A DNA stretch of 64,000 nucleotides, taken from NCBI RefSeq assembly GCF_009789575.1, contig NZ_CP046908.1, positions 4,741,001 through 4,805,000 of the forward strand, written 5' to 3'. The position numbers and the translations under genes were made by a program. Below, one piece after another: positions 8,816 through 18,186 of this stretch; positions within the stretch are counted from its first letter, which is position 1, and every line of letters begins with the position of its first letter. Under the pieces are notes generated by a model, which made no database searches, was not told the origin of the DNA, and saw only the letters and a program-made list of their open reading frames with translations. The DNA is from Stappia indica. GTDB taxonomy: Bacteria > Pseudomonadota > Alphaproteobacteria > Rhizobiales > Stappiaceae.

Positions 8816-10372
8816 ATGCCTCTCAACGTGCTTCTCATCACCGCCGACCAGTGGCGCGGCGACTGTCTCGGCCTCGCCGGCCATCCGGTCGTTCGCACGC
8901 CCAACATCGACGCCCTGGCGCGTGAGGCGGTGTATTTCTCCCGCCACTACTGCCAGGCCGCGCCTTGTGCGCCGGCTCGCGCCTGCCTCTATACCGGCCT
9001 CTACCAGATGACCAACCGGGTGGTGCGCAACGGCACGCCGCTCGATGCGCGGCACGACACCATCGCGCTCGCCGCCCGCCGCGCCGGCTACGACCCGACC
9101 CTGTTCGGCTATACGGACCAGTCCGTCGACCCGCGCACCGTCACGGGCGATGATCCCTGGCTGCGCACCTATGAGGGCATCCTGCCGGGCATGAGCGTGC
9201 GCGTGCGCGTGCCGGAGGATCACGGGCCCTGGCTGTCCTGGCTGGCGTCTCGCGGGTACGAACTGCCCGATCCGCCGCAGGACATGTGGCTGCCGGTGGA
9301 CGGCCCCGCCGACCCACCTTCGGGCCGCCCGGCCCGCTATTTAGCAGAGGAGACCGAGACCGCCTTCCTGGTCGACGAGTTCCTGCGCTGGCTCGGCGAG
9401 GTGGAGAGCGCTCCGCCCGCCCGCGCCAAGGCTGGCGGACGTCCCTGGTTCGCCCATCTCAGCTTCATCCGCCCGCACCCGCCCTTCATCGTGCCGGAGC
9501 CTTACGCCTCCATGTACGATCCGGCCGATGGGCCGGGCTTCCTCGGTGCGGCAACGCCCGAGGAGGCGGCGCGCCTGCACCCCTTCCTTGCCTACGCCAT
9601 CGAGCAGCAGGACAAGTCGCATTTCGTCTGGGGGGCGAAAGGCAAGGTGCGCGATTGGGACGAAGCCGTGCGCCGGCAGATGCGCGCCACCTACTGGGGC
9701 ATGGTCTCCGAGGTCGACGCGCAGATCGGTCGCATCGTCGCCGAGCTGAAGGCGCGCGGCGAGTGGGACAACACCCTGGTCGTGCTCACCGCCGACCATG
9801 GCGAGATGATGGGCGACCACCAGCTCTTTTCGAAGCTCGGCTTCTACGATCAGGCCTATCACATCCCGCTGATCGTCCGCGATCCGCGCAAGAGCGAGGG
9901 CCATGGCCGCACGGTCGAGGCCTTCACCGAGTCCGTGGACATCATGCCGACGGTGCTGGAGGCCATTGGCGCGATCTGCCCGCCGTGGCTGGACGGCGCG
10001 CCGCTGACCGCGTTCCTGGAAGGGCGGGTTCCGGCCGAGTGGCGCGATGCGGCGCATTGGGAATACGACTTCCGCGAGGTCGCGACCGGCGAAGCGCAGG
10101 CCGCGCTCGGTCTGTCGCTCGATGCCTGCTCCATGAGCGTCATTCGCGATGCGGACGTCAAATACGTCCACTTCGCCGGCCTGCCGCCGTTGCTCTTCGA
10201 CCTTGCCGCCGACCCGCACGAGACGCGCAATGTCGCGGGCGACCCGGCCTATGCCTCGCTGCGGCTGCAATATGCGGAAAAGATGCTGTCCTGGCGCGCG
10301 CGCCATCTCGACCGGAGGCTGACCGGCATCGAGCTGACGGAAGACGGCCCGGTCGACGCGCGGGCCGGCTGA
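8816..10372 (+). CDS. Phosphonate monoester hydrolase/arylsulfatase-like enzyme (sulfatase superfamily)
   Basis: Predicted cytosolic hydrolase of 518 residues in the alkaline phosphatase/sulfatase superfamily. The nucleophile motif C51-A-P-A-R55 followed by xCLYTGLY is the C-x-P-A-R type that is converted to formylglycine. Metal ligands are seen at TADQWRGD (D11) and LTADHGEMMGDH. The C-terminal stretch KYVHFAGLPPLLFDLAADP and the ALSWR-like ending match what I recall of rhizobial phosphonate monoester hydrolases more than classical arylsulfatases, so phosphonate or phosphate diester cleavage is likely; substrate is inference. ATG 8816 is preferred over a TTG at 8795. Convergent with a LysR gene only 10 bases downstream. 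No formylglycine-generating enzyme is in the window. Confidence 0.82.
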   Translation: MPLNVLLITADQWRGDCLGLAGHPVVRTPNIDALAREAVYFSRHYCQAAPCAPARACLYTGLYQMTNRVVRNGTPLDARHDTIALAARRAGYDPTLFGYTDQSVDPRTVTGDDPWLRTYEGILPGMSVRVRVPEDHGPWLSWLASRGYELPDPPQDMWLPVDGPADPPSGRPARYLAEETETAFLVDEFLRWLGEVESAPPARAKAGGRPWFAHLSFIRPHPPFIVPEPYASMYDPADGPGFLGAATPEEAARLHPFLAYAIEQQDKSHFVWGAKGKVRDWDEAVRRQMRATYWGMVSEVDAQIGRIVAELKARGEWDNTLVVLTADHGEMMGDHQLFSKLGFYDQAYHIPLIVRDPRKSEGHGRTVEAFTESVDIMPTVLEAIGAICPPWLDGAPLTAFLEGRVPAEWRDAAHWEYDFREVATGEAQAALGLSLDACSMSVIRDADVKYVHFAGLPPLLFDLAADPHETRNVAGDPAYASLRLQYAEKMLSWRARHLDRRLTGIELTEDGPVDARAG

Positions 10373-10382
10373 CCGGCAGGGC

Positions 10383-11417
10383 TCAGGCGGACGCGGGAAC
10401 GCGCTCGGCTTCGGCCGGGTGCTCCTGCGCTGCCGCATGTGCGGCCGGGACGTTCGCCCGGCAGGGGCCGAGCAGCGTCTGGCAGATCGGCCAGCGGTCG
10501 GCGTCGCCGAGCGCGGTGACCTCGCGCACCACGTCGGCCACCGTCTCGCGCAGCCAGCGATGCGCCGGCTCGGCATCGTCGCGCCCGTGCCAGATCAGCG
10601 ACACGGTGAAATCGTCCAGCGCCACCGGCGGCTCGAAGATCTCCAGGTCCAGCATCTCCGCCTTGGCCAGCGCGATACGCGCCGGCAGACAGGCGACGAG
10701 GTCGGCCTTGGCAACCGCATAGGGCGCCATGATGAATTGCGGCAGCGTCAGGAACACCCGCCGCGACAGGCCGCGATTGGCAAGCTCCCGGTCCAGCGAG
10801 CCGCCGGTGGCGTTGCGCGGCGTCACCAGCACGTGTTCGGCCGCCACGAACTGTTCCAGCGTCGGCCCCTGCGGGCCGAAGCGCCCGCGCCGGGCGATCC
10901 CCACCAGCCGGTCCGAATAGAGCGGCATCGCCCGGTGGCGCGCCTCCAGCTCGCCGGCAACGCCGATGGCCATGTCGATCTCGCCGTCGTCCAGCATCGG
11001 CGTCATGCCGGCGGCGCGGGAGTTCTTGATATGCAGGTCGAGCTTGGGGGCCGCATTTCGGAACCGCAGGATCAGCGCCTCCAGCAGCACCGCCATCGAA
11101 TTGTCGGTCATCGCGATGCGCACCGCCCGGTCGAGGCTGCACGGGTCGAAGGCGAGGGCCGGCGCGATGGCCTCCTCGATCCGCCGCAACGCCTCAGACA
11201 CGGGCATCGCCAGCGACTGCGCCCGCGCGGTCGGCTCCATCCCGCGACCAGAGCGCACGAAGAGTTCGTCGTCGAACAGCGCCCGCAGCCGCGACAGCGC
11301 GTTCGACATGGCCGGTTGCGACAGGCCGATGCGGCGCGCGGCGCGCGTCACGTTGCGCTCGCTCATGAGCGCGTCGAACGCCACCAGCAGGTTGAGGTCG
11401 ACCGAGGATATATTCAT
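10383..11417 (-). CDS. LysR-type transcriptional regulator (NodD/LeuO-like branch)
   Basis: DNA-binding regulator, 344 residues, somewhat longer than the usual 300 because of a C-terminal tail rich in Ala and Glu. Residues 1-65 form the winged helix-turn-helix (DLNLLVAFDALMSERNVTRAARRIGLSQPAMSNALSRLR region), followed by a two-lobed effector domain. The opening phrase VDLNLLVAFDALM is characteristic of the NodD/PcpR/LinR branch, which often senses aromatic compounds. It is divergent from iorAB (start 11597), with a dyad at 11438-11453 in the shared 179-base gap, so control of iorAB is the natural inference. Confidence 0.9.
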   Translation of the reverse strand: MNISSVDLNLLVAFDALMSERNVTRAARRIGLSQPAMSNALSRLRALFDDELFVRSGRGMEPTARAQSLAMPVSEALRRIEEAIAPALAFDPCSLDRAVRIAMTDNSMAVLLEALILRFRNAAPKLDLHIKNSRAAGMTPMLDDGEIDMAIGVAGELEARHRAMPLYSDRLVGIARRGRFGPQGPTLEQFVAAEHVLVTPRNATGGSLDRELANRGLSRRVFLTLPQFIMAPYAVAKADLVACLPARIALAKAEMLDLEIFEPPVALDDFTVSLIWHGRDDAEPAHRWLRETVADVVREVTALGDADRWPICQTLLGPCRANVPAAHAAAQEHPAEAERVPASA

Positions 11418-11437
11418 CTCGTCAATGTTCCCGGATA

Positions 11438-11453
11438 TCCAAAATCAATTGGA
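11438..11453. promoter_or_regulatory. Candidate LysR operator between LysR gene and iorAB
   Basis: TCCAA (11438-11442) and TTGGA (11449-11453) form an inverted repeat with a 6-base AT-rich spacer, 21 bases upstream of the LysR start codon. Extending outward gives TATCC ... GGACGATA. Position and symmetry fit an autoregulatory LysR site; no footprint evidence. Confidence 0.4.
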
Positions 11454-11596
11454 CGATAGGTGGATCGTGACCCACTTAAGGTCGCGTAGCAATCGCGCAA
11501 GTCCCGTCTCCCGGCTTTTTGCGTCTCTTCGGGCGGAAGAAAGCAGGGAGAGGGGACTGGCGCGATCCAGCCAATCCCGTTCATCAGGAGGGACGG

Positions 11597-12055
11597 ATGA
11601 TCCGATTGAACATCAACGGCGAGGATCGCGAGATCGACGTCGAGGCCGACACGCCGCTGCTCTGGGTCCTGCGCGACGAGCTCGGCATGACCGGCACCAA
11701 ATACGGCTGCGGCATCGCCGCCTGCGGTGCCTGCACCGTCCATCTCGACGGCATGGCCGTGCGTTCCTGCCAGACCATGGCGAGCGATGCGGAAGGCATG
11801 GCCATCGTCACCATCGAGGGTGTCGACGGCAAGGCGGCCCAGGCCGTTCAGGCCGCATGGCGCGAACTCGAAGTGCCGCAATGCGGCTACTGCCAGTCTG
11901 GCCAGATCCTCGCCGCCACCGCGCTTTTGGCCGAGACGCCGAAGCCGTCCGACGAGGACATCGACATGGCGATGAGCGGCAATGTCTGTCGCTGTGCCAC
12001 CTACACCCGTATCCGCGCGGCGATCCATCGCGCTGCCGAGACGATGGAGGGCTGA
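11597..12055 (+). CDS. iorA: Molybdenum hydroxylase small subunit, [2Fe-2S] (isoquinoline 1-oxidoreductase alpha type)
   Basis: Electron-transfer subunit of a xanthine-oxidase-family enzyme, 152 residues. Two iron-sulfur clusters are evident: the plant-ferredoxin type with C38, C43, C46 and C58 ([10 protein letters not shown]), and the helical domain type with C96, C99, C131 and C133 (CGYCQSGQ ... CRCATY). AGGAGGGA is 5 bases before the ATG at 11597; an upstream in-frame ATG at 11519 is rejected. The stop is 4 bases before the large-subunit start, so translation is coupled. The symbol reflects family resemblance; the real substrate may be an aldehyde or N-heterocycle. Confidence 0.9.
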   Translation: MIRLNINGEDREIDVEADTPLLWVLRDELGMTGTKYGCGIAACGACTVHLDGMAVRSCQTMASDAEGMAIVTIEGVDGKAAQAVQAAWRELEVPQCGYCQSGQILAATALLAETPKPSDEDIDMAMSGNVCRCATYTRIRAAIHRAAETMEG

Positions 12056-12059
12056 GCTC

Positions 12060-14282
12060 ATGTTTCACGTCATGAAGCGGATGCAGGACGCCGCCGCGCG
12101 TCCCACCCGGCGCAACTTCCTGAAGATGTCGGCGGTCGCCGCCGGCGGTCTCGTCGTCGGCTCGCGGCTTGCGCTGCCCGGCGCGGCACTGGCCGAAGGC
12201 GCGGCGGCGGAAGATGCCTTCACCCCCTTCGTCCGCATTTCGCCGGACGGCCTCGTCACGGTGCTCAACAAGCATCTCGACATGGGGCAGGGCAACGCCA
12301 CCGGCCTTGCGACGCTCGTTGCCGAGGAACTTGACGCGGCCCCCGAGCAGATGCGGGCCGAGTTCGCCCCGGCCGATGTCGAGCGCTACAAGAACCTCGC
12401 CTTCGGCATGCAGGGCACCGGCGGCTCCACCGCCATCGCCAACTCGTTCGAGCAGTACCGCAAGGCCGGTGCCACGGCCCGCGCCATGCTGGTCGCCGCC
12501 GCCGCGAAGGCCTGGGGCGTTCCGGCCGGCGAGATCACCGTCTCGGGCGGCACGCTGTCGCATGCCTCGGGCAAGTCCGGCACGTTCGGCGAGTTCGCCG
12601 AGGCGGCGGCGAAGCTGGAGGCTCCGGCCGAGGTGACGCTGAAGTCGCCCGACCAGTGGGTCTATATCGGCAAGTCCTTCCCGCGGCTCGATGTGCCGAA
12701 CAAGACGGTCGGCGCGCCGAACACCTACGGCATGGATGTCCAGCGCGAGAACATGCTGGTCGCCGTGCTCACCCGGCCGCTGGCCTTCGGGGCGAAGGTG
12801 AAGTCGTTCAACGCCGAGGCCGCCAAGGCGGTTAAGGGCGTCGTCGACGTCATCGAGGTTCCCGGACACGGCGTTGCCGTGCTGGCCAACTCCACCTGGC
12901 CGGCGATCAAGGGCCGTGAGGCTCTCGAGATCGAATGGGACGAGGCTGGCGCCGAAACGCGCTCCAGCGATGCCCTGTTCGCCGAGTATCGCGAACTGGC
13001 CGACACGGCGGGGCCCGTGTTCCGCAACGACGGCGATGCGGAGGCCGCGATTGCGGGTGCAGCAAACGTGGTCGAGCAGATCTTCGAGTTCCCGTATCTC
13101 GCCCATGGCATGATGGAGCCGATGGTGCTCACCATCCATGTCGAGGGCGACCGGGCAACGCTCTGGTATCCGTCGCAGTTCCAGACGGTCGACCAGCAGA
13201 CGGCGGCGACGGTGCTCGGCATCCCGGTCCAGAACGTGACGATCAACACGCTCTATGGCGGCGGCTCGTTCGGCAGGCGTACCTCGCCCGATGCCCGTCA
13301 CATCCTCGAGGCGGCGATGATCGCCAAGCTCTGGGGCAAGTCGCAGCCGATCAAGCTGGTCTACACCCGCGAGGACGACACCCGTGCCGGCTATTACCGG
13401 CCGATGGGCGTCCACAAGGTGCGCGCGGGGCTCGATGCGAACGGCAACCTCGTCGGCTGGCATCACCGCATCGTCCAGCAGTCGCTGATGTCCGGCACCT
13501 TCATGGAACAGTTTGTGGTCCATGACGGCATCGACGAGACCTCGGTCGAGGGCGTCAAGGATGCCAGCTACGCGATCCCGGCCTTCCACGGCGAGCTGCA
13601 TTCGCCCAAGGTCGGCGTGCCGGTGCTGTGGTGGCGCTCGGTCGGCCACACCCAGACGGGCTATGTGGTGGAAGCGATGATGGACAAGGCCGCACGCGCT
13701 GCCGGCGTCGATCCGCTCGAGTTCCGCCGCCGGCACCTGTCGCAGCCTTCCGGCATTGCCGAGCGCGACAAGGACAATGCCCGCAAGCTCGGTGTGCTGG
13801 ACAAGGTCGCGCAGATGTCCGGCTGGTCGGGACCCGAGAATGGTGACCGCTTCCGCGGCATCGCCGTGCACAAGTCGTTCAACACCTATGTGGCCGAGGT
13901 CGCGGAGGTCAGCCGCCGCGAGGACGGGACCTTCAGGATCGAGAACGTCTGGTGCGCGGTCGATTGCGGTGTCGCGGTCAACCCGGACAACGTCAAGGCC
14001 CAGATGGAAGGCGGCATCGGCTACGGCCTTGCGGCGGTGCTGTTCAGCGAGATCACGCTGACCGACGGTCATGTCGATCAGCTGAACTTCGACACCTACC
14101 GTCCGCTGCGCATCGAGGAGATGCCGAAGATCGAGGTCGAGGTGCTTGCCTCCGCCGAGGCGCCGTCGGGCGCCGGCGAGCCTGGCACCCCGCCGATCGG
14201 TCCGGCCGTGGCGAACGCGATCCTCGCCGCCACCGGCGAACTGCCGGCGGTGCTGCCGCTGACCAAGGCCGGCCTCGCGTAA
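12060..14282 (+). CDS. iorB: Molybdopterin-binding large subunit (isoquinoline 1-oxidoreductase beta / aldehyde dehydrogenase type)
   Basis: Catalytic subunit, 740 residues, of a periplasmic molybdenum hydroxylase. Residues 17-22 (RRNFLK) followed by a hydrophobic run make a twin-arginine export signal, so the complex, with IorA carried along, should act outside the cytoplasm. Aldehyde-oxidase/xanthine-dehydrogenase molybdopterin-binding segments follow, including GGGSFGRR (around residue 400), YTREDDTRAGYYRP, VLWWRSVGHTQTGY and the C-terminal GAGEPGTPPIGPAVANAI with the conserved catalytic Glu region. It ends 3' of iorA and is followed by a clear terminator. I see no cytochrome c subunit nearby, although related enzymes often use one as electron acceptor. 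Confidence 0.9.
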   Translation: MFHVMKRMQDAAARPTRRNFLKMSAVAAGGLVVGSRLALPGAALAEGAAAEDAFTPFVRISPDGLVTVLNKHLDMGQGNATGLATLVAEELDAAPEQMRAEFAPADVERYKNLAFGMQGTGGSTAIANSFEQYRKAGATARAMLVAAAAKAWGVPAGEITVSGGTLSHASGKSGTFGEFAEAAAKLEAPAEVTLKSPDQWVYIGKSFPRLDVPNKTVGAPNTYGMDVQRENMLVAVLTRPLAFGAKVKSFNAEAAKAVKGVVDVIEVPGHGVAVLANSTWPAIKGREALEIEWDEAGAETRSSDALFAEYRELADTAGPVFRNDGDAEAAIAGAANVVEQIFEFPYLAHGMMEPMVLTIHVEGDRATLWYPSQFQTVDQQTAATVLGIPVQNVTINTLYGGGSFGRRTSPDARHILEAAMIAKLWGKSQPIKLVYTREDDTRAGYYRPMGVHKVRAGLDANGNLVGWHHRIVQQSLMSGTFMEQFVVHDGIDETSVEGVKDASYAIPAFHGELHSPKVGVPVLWWRSVGHTQTGYVVEAMMDKAARAAGVDPLEFRRRHLSQPSGIAERDKDNARKLGVLDKVAQMSGWSGPENGDRFRGIAVHKSFNTYVAEVAEVSRREDGTFRIENVWCAVDCGVAVNPDNVKAQMEGGIGYGLAAVLFSEITLTDGHVDQLNFDTYRPLRIEEMPKIEVEVLASAEAPSGAGEPGTPPIGPAVANAILAATGELPAVLPLTKAGLA

Positions 14283-14313
14283 GGCCCGTCGCCTCGGATC
14301 CGACATGAACGAG

Positions 14314-14350
14314 AACGGGCCGGCATGCCTCCTGCACGCCGGCCCGTTTT
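14314..14350 (+). terminator. Rho-independent terminator after iorAB
   Basis: ACGGGCCGGC (14315-14324) and GCCGGCCCGT (14338-14347) form a perfect 10-bp stem with a 13-base loop and run into TTTTG. It lies 32 bases after the iorB stop codon. Confidence 0.8.
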
Positions 14351-14552
14351 GTCAGGCCGCTTCGTCAAGCGACAAGAGCCGCCTGATCCGGCGCTCCCTC
14401 CCGCTCCCGACATAATGTCATTGGCCGATGGGTTTTTTGCATTTCCGCCAAGGTGTGTTGCGGCCTTAGCATTTCCCTGTTCGCGCAGATCGGGGTCGCA
14501 GTCGCCGCTGCCCGGTCCGCCTTCGGTCTCGGGCCCTTTGCGGGGAGGGGAA

Positions 14553-15701
14553 ATGCAGCCTTTCACCACCAACCAGGTGCCGCGCATCGTGGCCGGGCCG
14601 GGGCGCAGCAACGAGATCGGCGCCATCGTCACCGAGCTTGCCGGTACCGGCGCCTGCGTGCTGCTGGTTGCCGACAACGGCCTGACCGGCATCGGCCTGA
14701 CGCCGCGCATTGCCGGCGTGCTCAAGGATGGCGGGCACCGGGTCGTCACCCATGATGCGATCGTCAGCGATCCGAAGGAGCCGGCCGTGGCCGAGGCGGT
14801 GCGCATCGCCCGCCAGGAGGGCGTCGGCGCCGTCGTTTGCCTCGGCGGCGGTTCGGCGCTCGATGCCGGCAAGCTCGTGGCCGCGATGATCGGCGCGCGC
14901 GGAAATCTCGAGGACTACCGCCTTGCCGCCGCTGCGCTGCCGGTCGCGCGCGTGCCGCTGGTCTGCGTGCCGACCACCGCCGGCACCGGCTCCGAGGCAA
15001 CCGCCGTTTCCGTGATCTCCGATGCCGGCGGCACCAAATACTGGTACTGGGCGCCGGCCTTGAAGCCCGATGTCGCCCTGCTCGACGCGCGGCTCACCAC
15101 CGGCCTGCCGCCACAGCTCACCGCTGCCTGCGGGGTCGATGCCATCGTCCACGCCATGGAGGCCGCTACCAGCCGCGCCGCCTTTGCCGAGAATTCCCGC
15201 ATCTGCCACGAGGCCATCCGCCTCGCCACCTCCCATATCGACCGTGCCGTTTCCGAGCCCAACGACCTGGAAGCGCGGGGCGCGATGCTGCTTGCCGCCA
15301 CCTGGGCCGGCATCGGTATCGACAATGCCGGCACGGGCATGGCCCACAACATCGCCCACGCGCTGGCGAGCCTCGTGCCGATTCATCACGGCCGCGCGGT
15401 CGCCATCGGCATGGCCGCCTCGCTCGGCTGGTCGATGGAGGGCGAGGAGGAGGCCTATACGGAGGTCGCCCGAGCCTTCGGCTGCGCCCATTACGGCGAG
15501 CTGCCGATGGCCTTTTCCGGCCTTGTCCGCCGTCTCGGCATTCGCCTGTCGCTGGCCGCCGACATCAACCGGCTGAGCCCGGAGCGACTTGCCGCGCGCA
15601 TGGCAGCGCCCGAGAACGCGCCGATGCGCGCCGCCAGCCGCCGCCTCGTCACCGACGAGGACCTGCTACTGCTGGCCGAACGTGCGCTCGGCTTCGGTTG
15701 A
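14553..15701 (+). CDS. Iron-containing alcohol dehydrogenase family protein
   Basis: Cytoplasmic NAD(P)-dependent group III alcohol dehydrogenase, 382 residues (normal length). Visible motifs: CLGGGSALDAGK for dinucleotide binding, PTTAGTGSEATAVSVI, GVDAIVHAMEA with the Asp and His metal ligands, and GMAHNIAHALASLVPIHHGRAVAIG carrying the remaining His ligands. GGGGAGGGG lies directly upstream of the ATG at 14553; an upstream in-frame ATG at 14325 lies inside the iorAB terminator and is rejected. Substrate unknown. It sits alone between iorAB and the LysR gene ahead of soxB; a role with either is speculative. Confidence 0.88.
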   Translation: MQPFTTNQVPRIVAGPGRSNEIGAIVTELAGTGACVLLVADNGLTGIGLTPRIAGVLKDGGHRVVTHDAIVSDPKEPAVAEAVRIARQEGVGAVVCLGGGSALDAGKLVAAMIGARGNLEDYRLAAAALPVARVPLVCVPTTAGTGSEATAVSVISDAGGTKYWYWAPALKPDVALLDARLTTGLPPQLTAACGVDAIVHAMEAATSRAAFAENSRICHEAIRLATSHIDRAVSEPNDLEARGAMLLAATWAGIGIDNAGTGMAHNIAHALASLVPIHHGRAVAIGMAASLGWSMEGEEEAYTEVARAFGCAHYGELPMAFSGLVRRLGIRLSLAADINRLSPERLAARMAAPENAPMRAASRRLVTDEDLLLLAERALGFG

Positions 15702-15818
15702 AGACGGGGCCGGTTGAAGACAGGGAAAGGGCTGCGGATGGACCCTTTGCAGCCGGGCTCTGCCGTCGTAGCCTTCGCCGAGCGGCGGGATGACGCGCGC
15801 CGCCCGGAACCTGTGAGC

Positions 15819-16772
15819 ATGACCGCAAGCCCGATAGACCGCCGCCGCCTGCCGCTCAATTCGCTGCGCGCCTTCGAGGCTGCCGCGCGGCAGATGAGCT
15901 TCACCCGCGCGGCCGAAAGCCTCGGCGTCACCCAGAGCGCCGTCAGCCGCCATGTGCTCAACCTTGAGGAGGTGATCGGCGCCCAGTTGTTCGAGCGGCG
16001 CGGCTCGTCGCTGGCACTCACCGCTGCCGGCCAGGACCTCATCGGCAACGTCACACCGGCCCTCGACCGGCTGCAGGCCGGGCTCAACGCCATCTGCGAG
16101 ATCGACCGCGGCGGCACGCTGCGCCTTGCCCTGCCACCGTCCTTCGCCATTCGCATGGCCGCGCCGATCATCGAGACCTGCCGCGCGCAAGGCGGCGTCG
16201 CCATCGAGATCGACACGCCCTATGTGCTGGAAAGCCTCGACAGCACGGTGCATGACGCCGCCGTCGTCTTCTCCCGTCCGCGCGTCACCGATCAGGTGAT
16301 GGACCTGCTGTGGATGGAGGAGCTCACCCTTTTGTGCCGGCCCGACATGGCGCCGCGCCTGCGCGAGGGGGGAATCGCGGCAGCGCTCGCCCGCGAGACC
16401 GTCATCCACATCCGCAACGAGGCCGGCCGCCACACCGCCTGGGCGGAGCTGCTGCGCGCCGCCGGCGTCGCCGCCACCCTGCCGCAGGGCATCGTCTTCG
16501 ACACCGCGCATATGGCGCTGGACTTCGCCGCCCGCGAGGGCGGGCTGGTGGTCGCCGACCGCCGGCTTGCCGCGCGAGACATCGCGGAAAGGCGCCTTGC
16601 CGCGCCGCTTGCCGTCACTGCGGCCTCCGGTTTCGGCTATTTCATGCTGTTCCGCCCCGACGACCTGCAGCGCGAGGCGGTGCAGATCTTCCGCCGCCGC
16701 ATGCTGACCGAGTTCGCGCCGTCGCTCGAACGTCTCCCGGCCGAAAGCGAGCGGGCGCAAGGGGCGGCCTGA
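15819..16772 (+). CDS. LysR-type regulator, GcvA-like
   Basis: Transcription factor, about 317 residues from ATG 15819. The helix-turn-helix (RLPLNSLRAFEAAARQMSF onward, with TRAAESLGVTQSAVSRHVLNLEE) has the GcvA-style opening LNSLRAFEAAAR; the effector domain follows. The start is uncertain: ATG 15738 or 15714 would add 27-35 residues, and none has a strong ribosome site. It lies 140 bases upstream of soxB in the same direction. GcvA regulates glycine cleavage in enteric bacteria, so control of the sarcosine oxidase operon is a reasonable guess. Confidence 0.85.
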   Translation: MTASPIDRRRLPLNSLRAFEAAARQMSFTRAAESLGVTQSAVSRHVLNLEEVIGAQLFERRGSSLALTAAGQDLIGNVTPALDRLQAGLNAICEIDRGGTLRLALPPSFAIRMAAPIIETCRAQGGVAIEIDTPYVLESLDSTVHDAAVVFSRPRVTDQVMDLLWMEELTLLCRPDMAPRLREGGIAAALARETVIHIRNEAGRHTAWAELLRAAGVAATLPQGIVFDTAHMALDFAAREGGLVVADRRLAARDIAERRLAAPLAVTAASGFGYFMLFRPDDLQREAVQIFRRRMLTEFAPSLERLPAESERAQGAA

Positions 16773-16912
16773 CTCGCGGCTGTTCGCGCGGGTCGCAAAC
16801 GCGACAGGATCGGGACGGATTTCGGCCATTGGGCCTGTGTCGCCGGCGGGTTAGGCTGGCATCCGCCCTCCGTTTTTGACCCGGGCCCGCCATCAGGAAG
16901 GACCTTTCGCCC

Positions 16913-18172
16913 TTGCAGAAATATTCGGCCCTCTCGCTGCTGCGCAACGCCCTGTCCGGACACCGCGACTGGCAGCCCGCCTGGCGCAAGCCCGATCCCA
17001 AGCCCGCCTACGATGCGATCATCGTCGGCGGCGGCGGCCATGGCCTTTCGACCGCCTATTACCTCGCCAAGGAGCATGGCCTCACCAATATCGCGGTGCT
17101 GGAGAAAGGTTGGCTCGGTTCCGGCAATATCGGCCGCAACACCACCATCGTGCGCTCCAACTACATGCTGCCGGGCAACAACCGCTTCTACGAATGGTCG
17201 ATGAAGCTGTGGGAGGGCCTGTCGCTCGACCTCAACTACAATGTGATGTTCTCCCAGCGCGGCGTCCTCAACCTGGCGCACACGCCGTCGCAGCTCGACG
17301 ACTACGCCCGGCGCGGCAACTCCATGCGGCTGGAGGGCATCGATGCGGAGCTGCTCGGCCGCGAGGAGGTCGCGCGCATGGTGCCGGGCCTCGACATGTC
17401 GCTGACCGCCCGGTTCCCGGTGCTCGGGGGCCTGCTGCAGCCGCGCGCCGGCACCGCCCGTCACGACGCGGTCGCCTGGGGCTACGCACGGGCGGCCGAT
17501 GCGCGCGGCGTCGACATCATCGAGAATTGCGAGGTCACCGGCTTCCTGCGCGAGGGCGGGCGGATTATCGGCGTCGAGACGACGCGCGGCGAGATCCGCG
17601 CCCCCAAGGTCGGCGTTGCCGTCGCCGGCAGTACTTCGCAGGTGCTGCGCCTTGCCGGCATCGAGCGCCTTCCCATCGAAAGCCACGTGCTGCAGGCCTT
17701 CGTCTCCGAGCCGGTCAAGCCGATCCTCGACTGCGTCGTCACCTTCGGCGCCGGCCATCTCTACATTTCGCAGTCCGACAAGGGCGGTCTGGTCTTCGGC
17801 GGCGACATCGACAAGTACAATTCCTACGCCCAGCGGGGCAATCTGCCGGTGGTCGAGCACGTCATGTCGGAGGTGAGCGCGATGCTGCCCTTCGTCTCGC
17901 GCCTGCGGCTGCTGCGCAACTGGGGCGGCATCATGGACATGAGCATGGACGGCAGCCCGATCATCGCCACCGGCCCGCTGCCCGGCCTCTATCTCAATGC
18001 CGGCTGGTGCTACGGCGGCTTCAAGGCGACGCCCGCCTCCGGCTGGTGCTTCGCCTGGACCATGGCGAAAGACGAGCCGCACCCGCTCAACGCCCCCTTC
18101 ACGCTCGACCGGTTCCAGCGCGGCTACGTCCTCGACGAGCGCGGCGCCGGCCCCTATCCGAAGATGCACTGA
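16913..18172 (+). CDS. soxB: Sarcosine oxidase subunit beta
   Basis: Catalytic flavin subunit of heterotetrameric sarcosine oxidase, which turns sarcosine into glycine and passes the methyl group to tetrahydrofolate as methylene. 419 residues, matching known SoxB. The N-terminus (YSALSLLRNALSGH, then DAIIVGGGGHGLSTAYYLAKEHG at about 34-55) is diagnostic and binds FAD; RAGTARHDAVAWGY carries the histidine that binds FMN covalently in characterised SoxB. The start is TTG at 16913, with GGAAGGA upstream; no ATG fits the conserved N-terminus. First gene of soxBDAG, 14 bases before soxD. Confidence 0.95.
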   Translation: MQKYSALSLLRNALSGHRDWQPAWRKPDPKPAYDAIIVGGGGHGLSTAYYLAKEHGLTNIAVLEKGWLGSGNIGRNTTIVRSNYMLPGNNRFYEWSMKLWEGLSLDLNYNVMFSQRGVLNLAHTPSQLDDYARRGNSMRLEGIDAELLGREEVARMVPGLDMSLTARFPVLGGLLQPRAGTARHDAVAWGYARAADARGVDIIENCEVTGFLREGGRIIGVETTRGEIRAPKVGVAVAGSTSQVLRLAGIERLPIESHVLQAFVSEPVKPILDCVVTFGAGHLYISQSDKGGLVFGGDIDKYNSYAQRGNLPVVEHVMSEVSAMLPFVSRLRLLRNWGGIMDMSMDGSPIIATGPLPGLYLNAGWCYGGFKATPASGWCFAWTMAKDEPHPLNAPFTLDRFQRGYVLDERGAGPYPKMH

Positions 18173-18186
18173 GAGGACGCCCGCCC

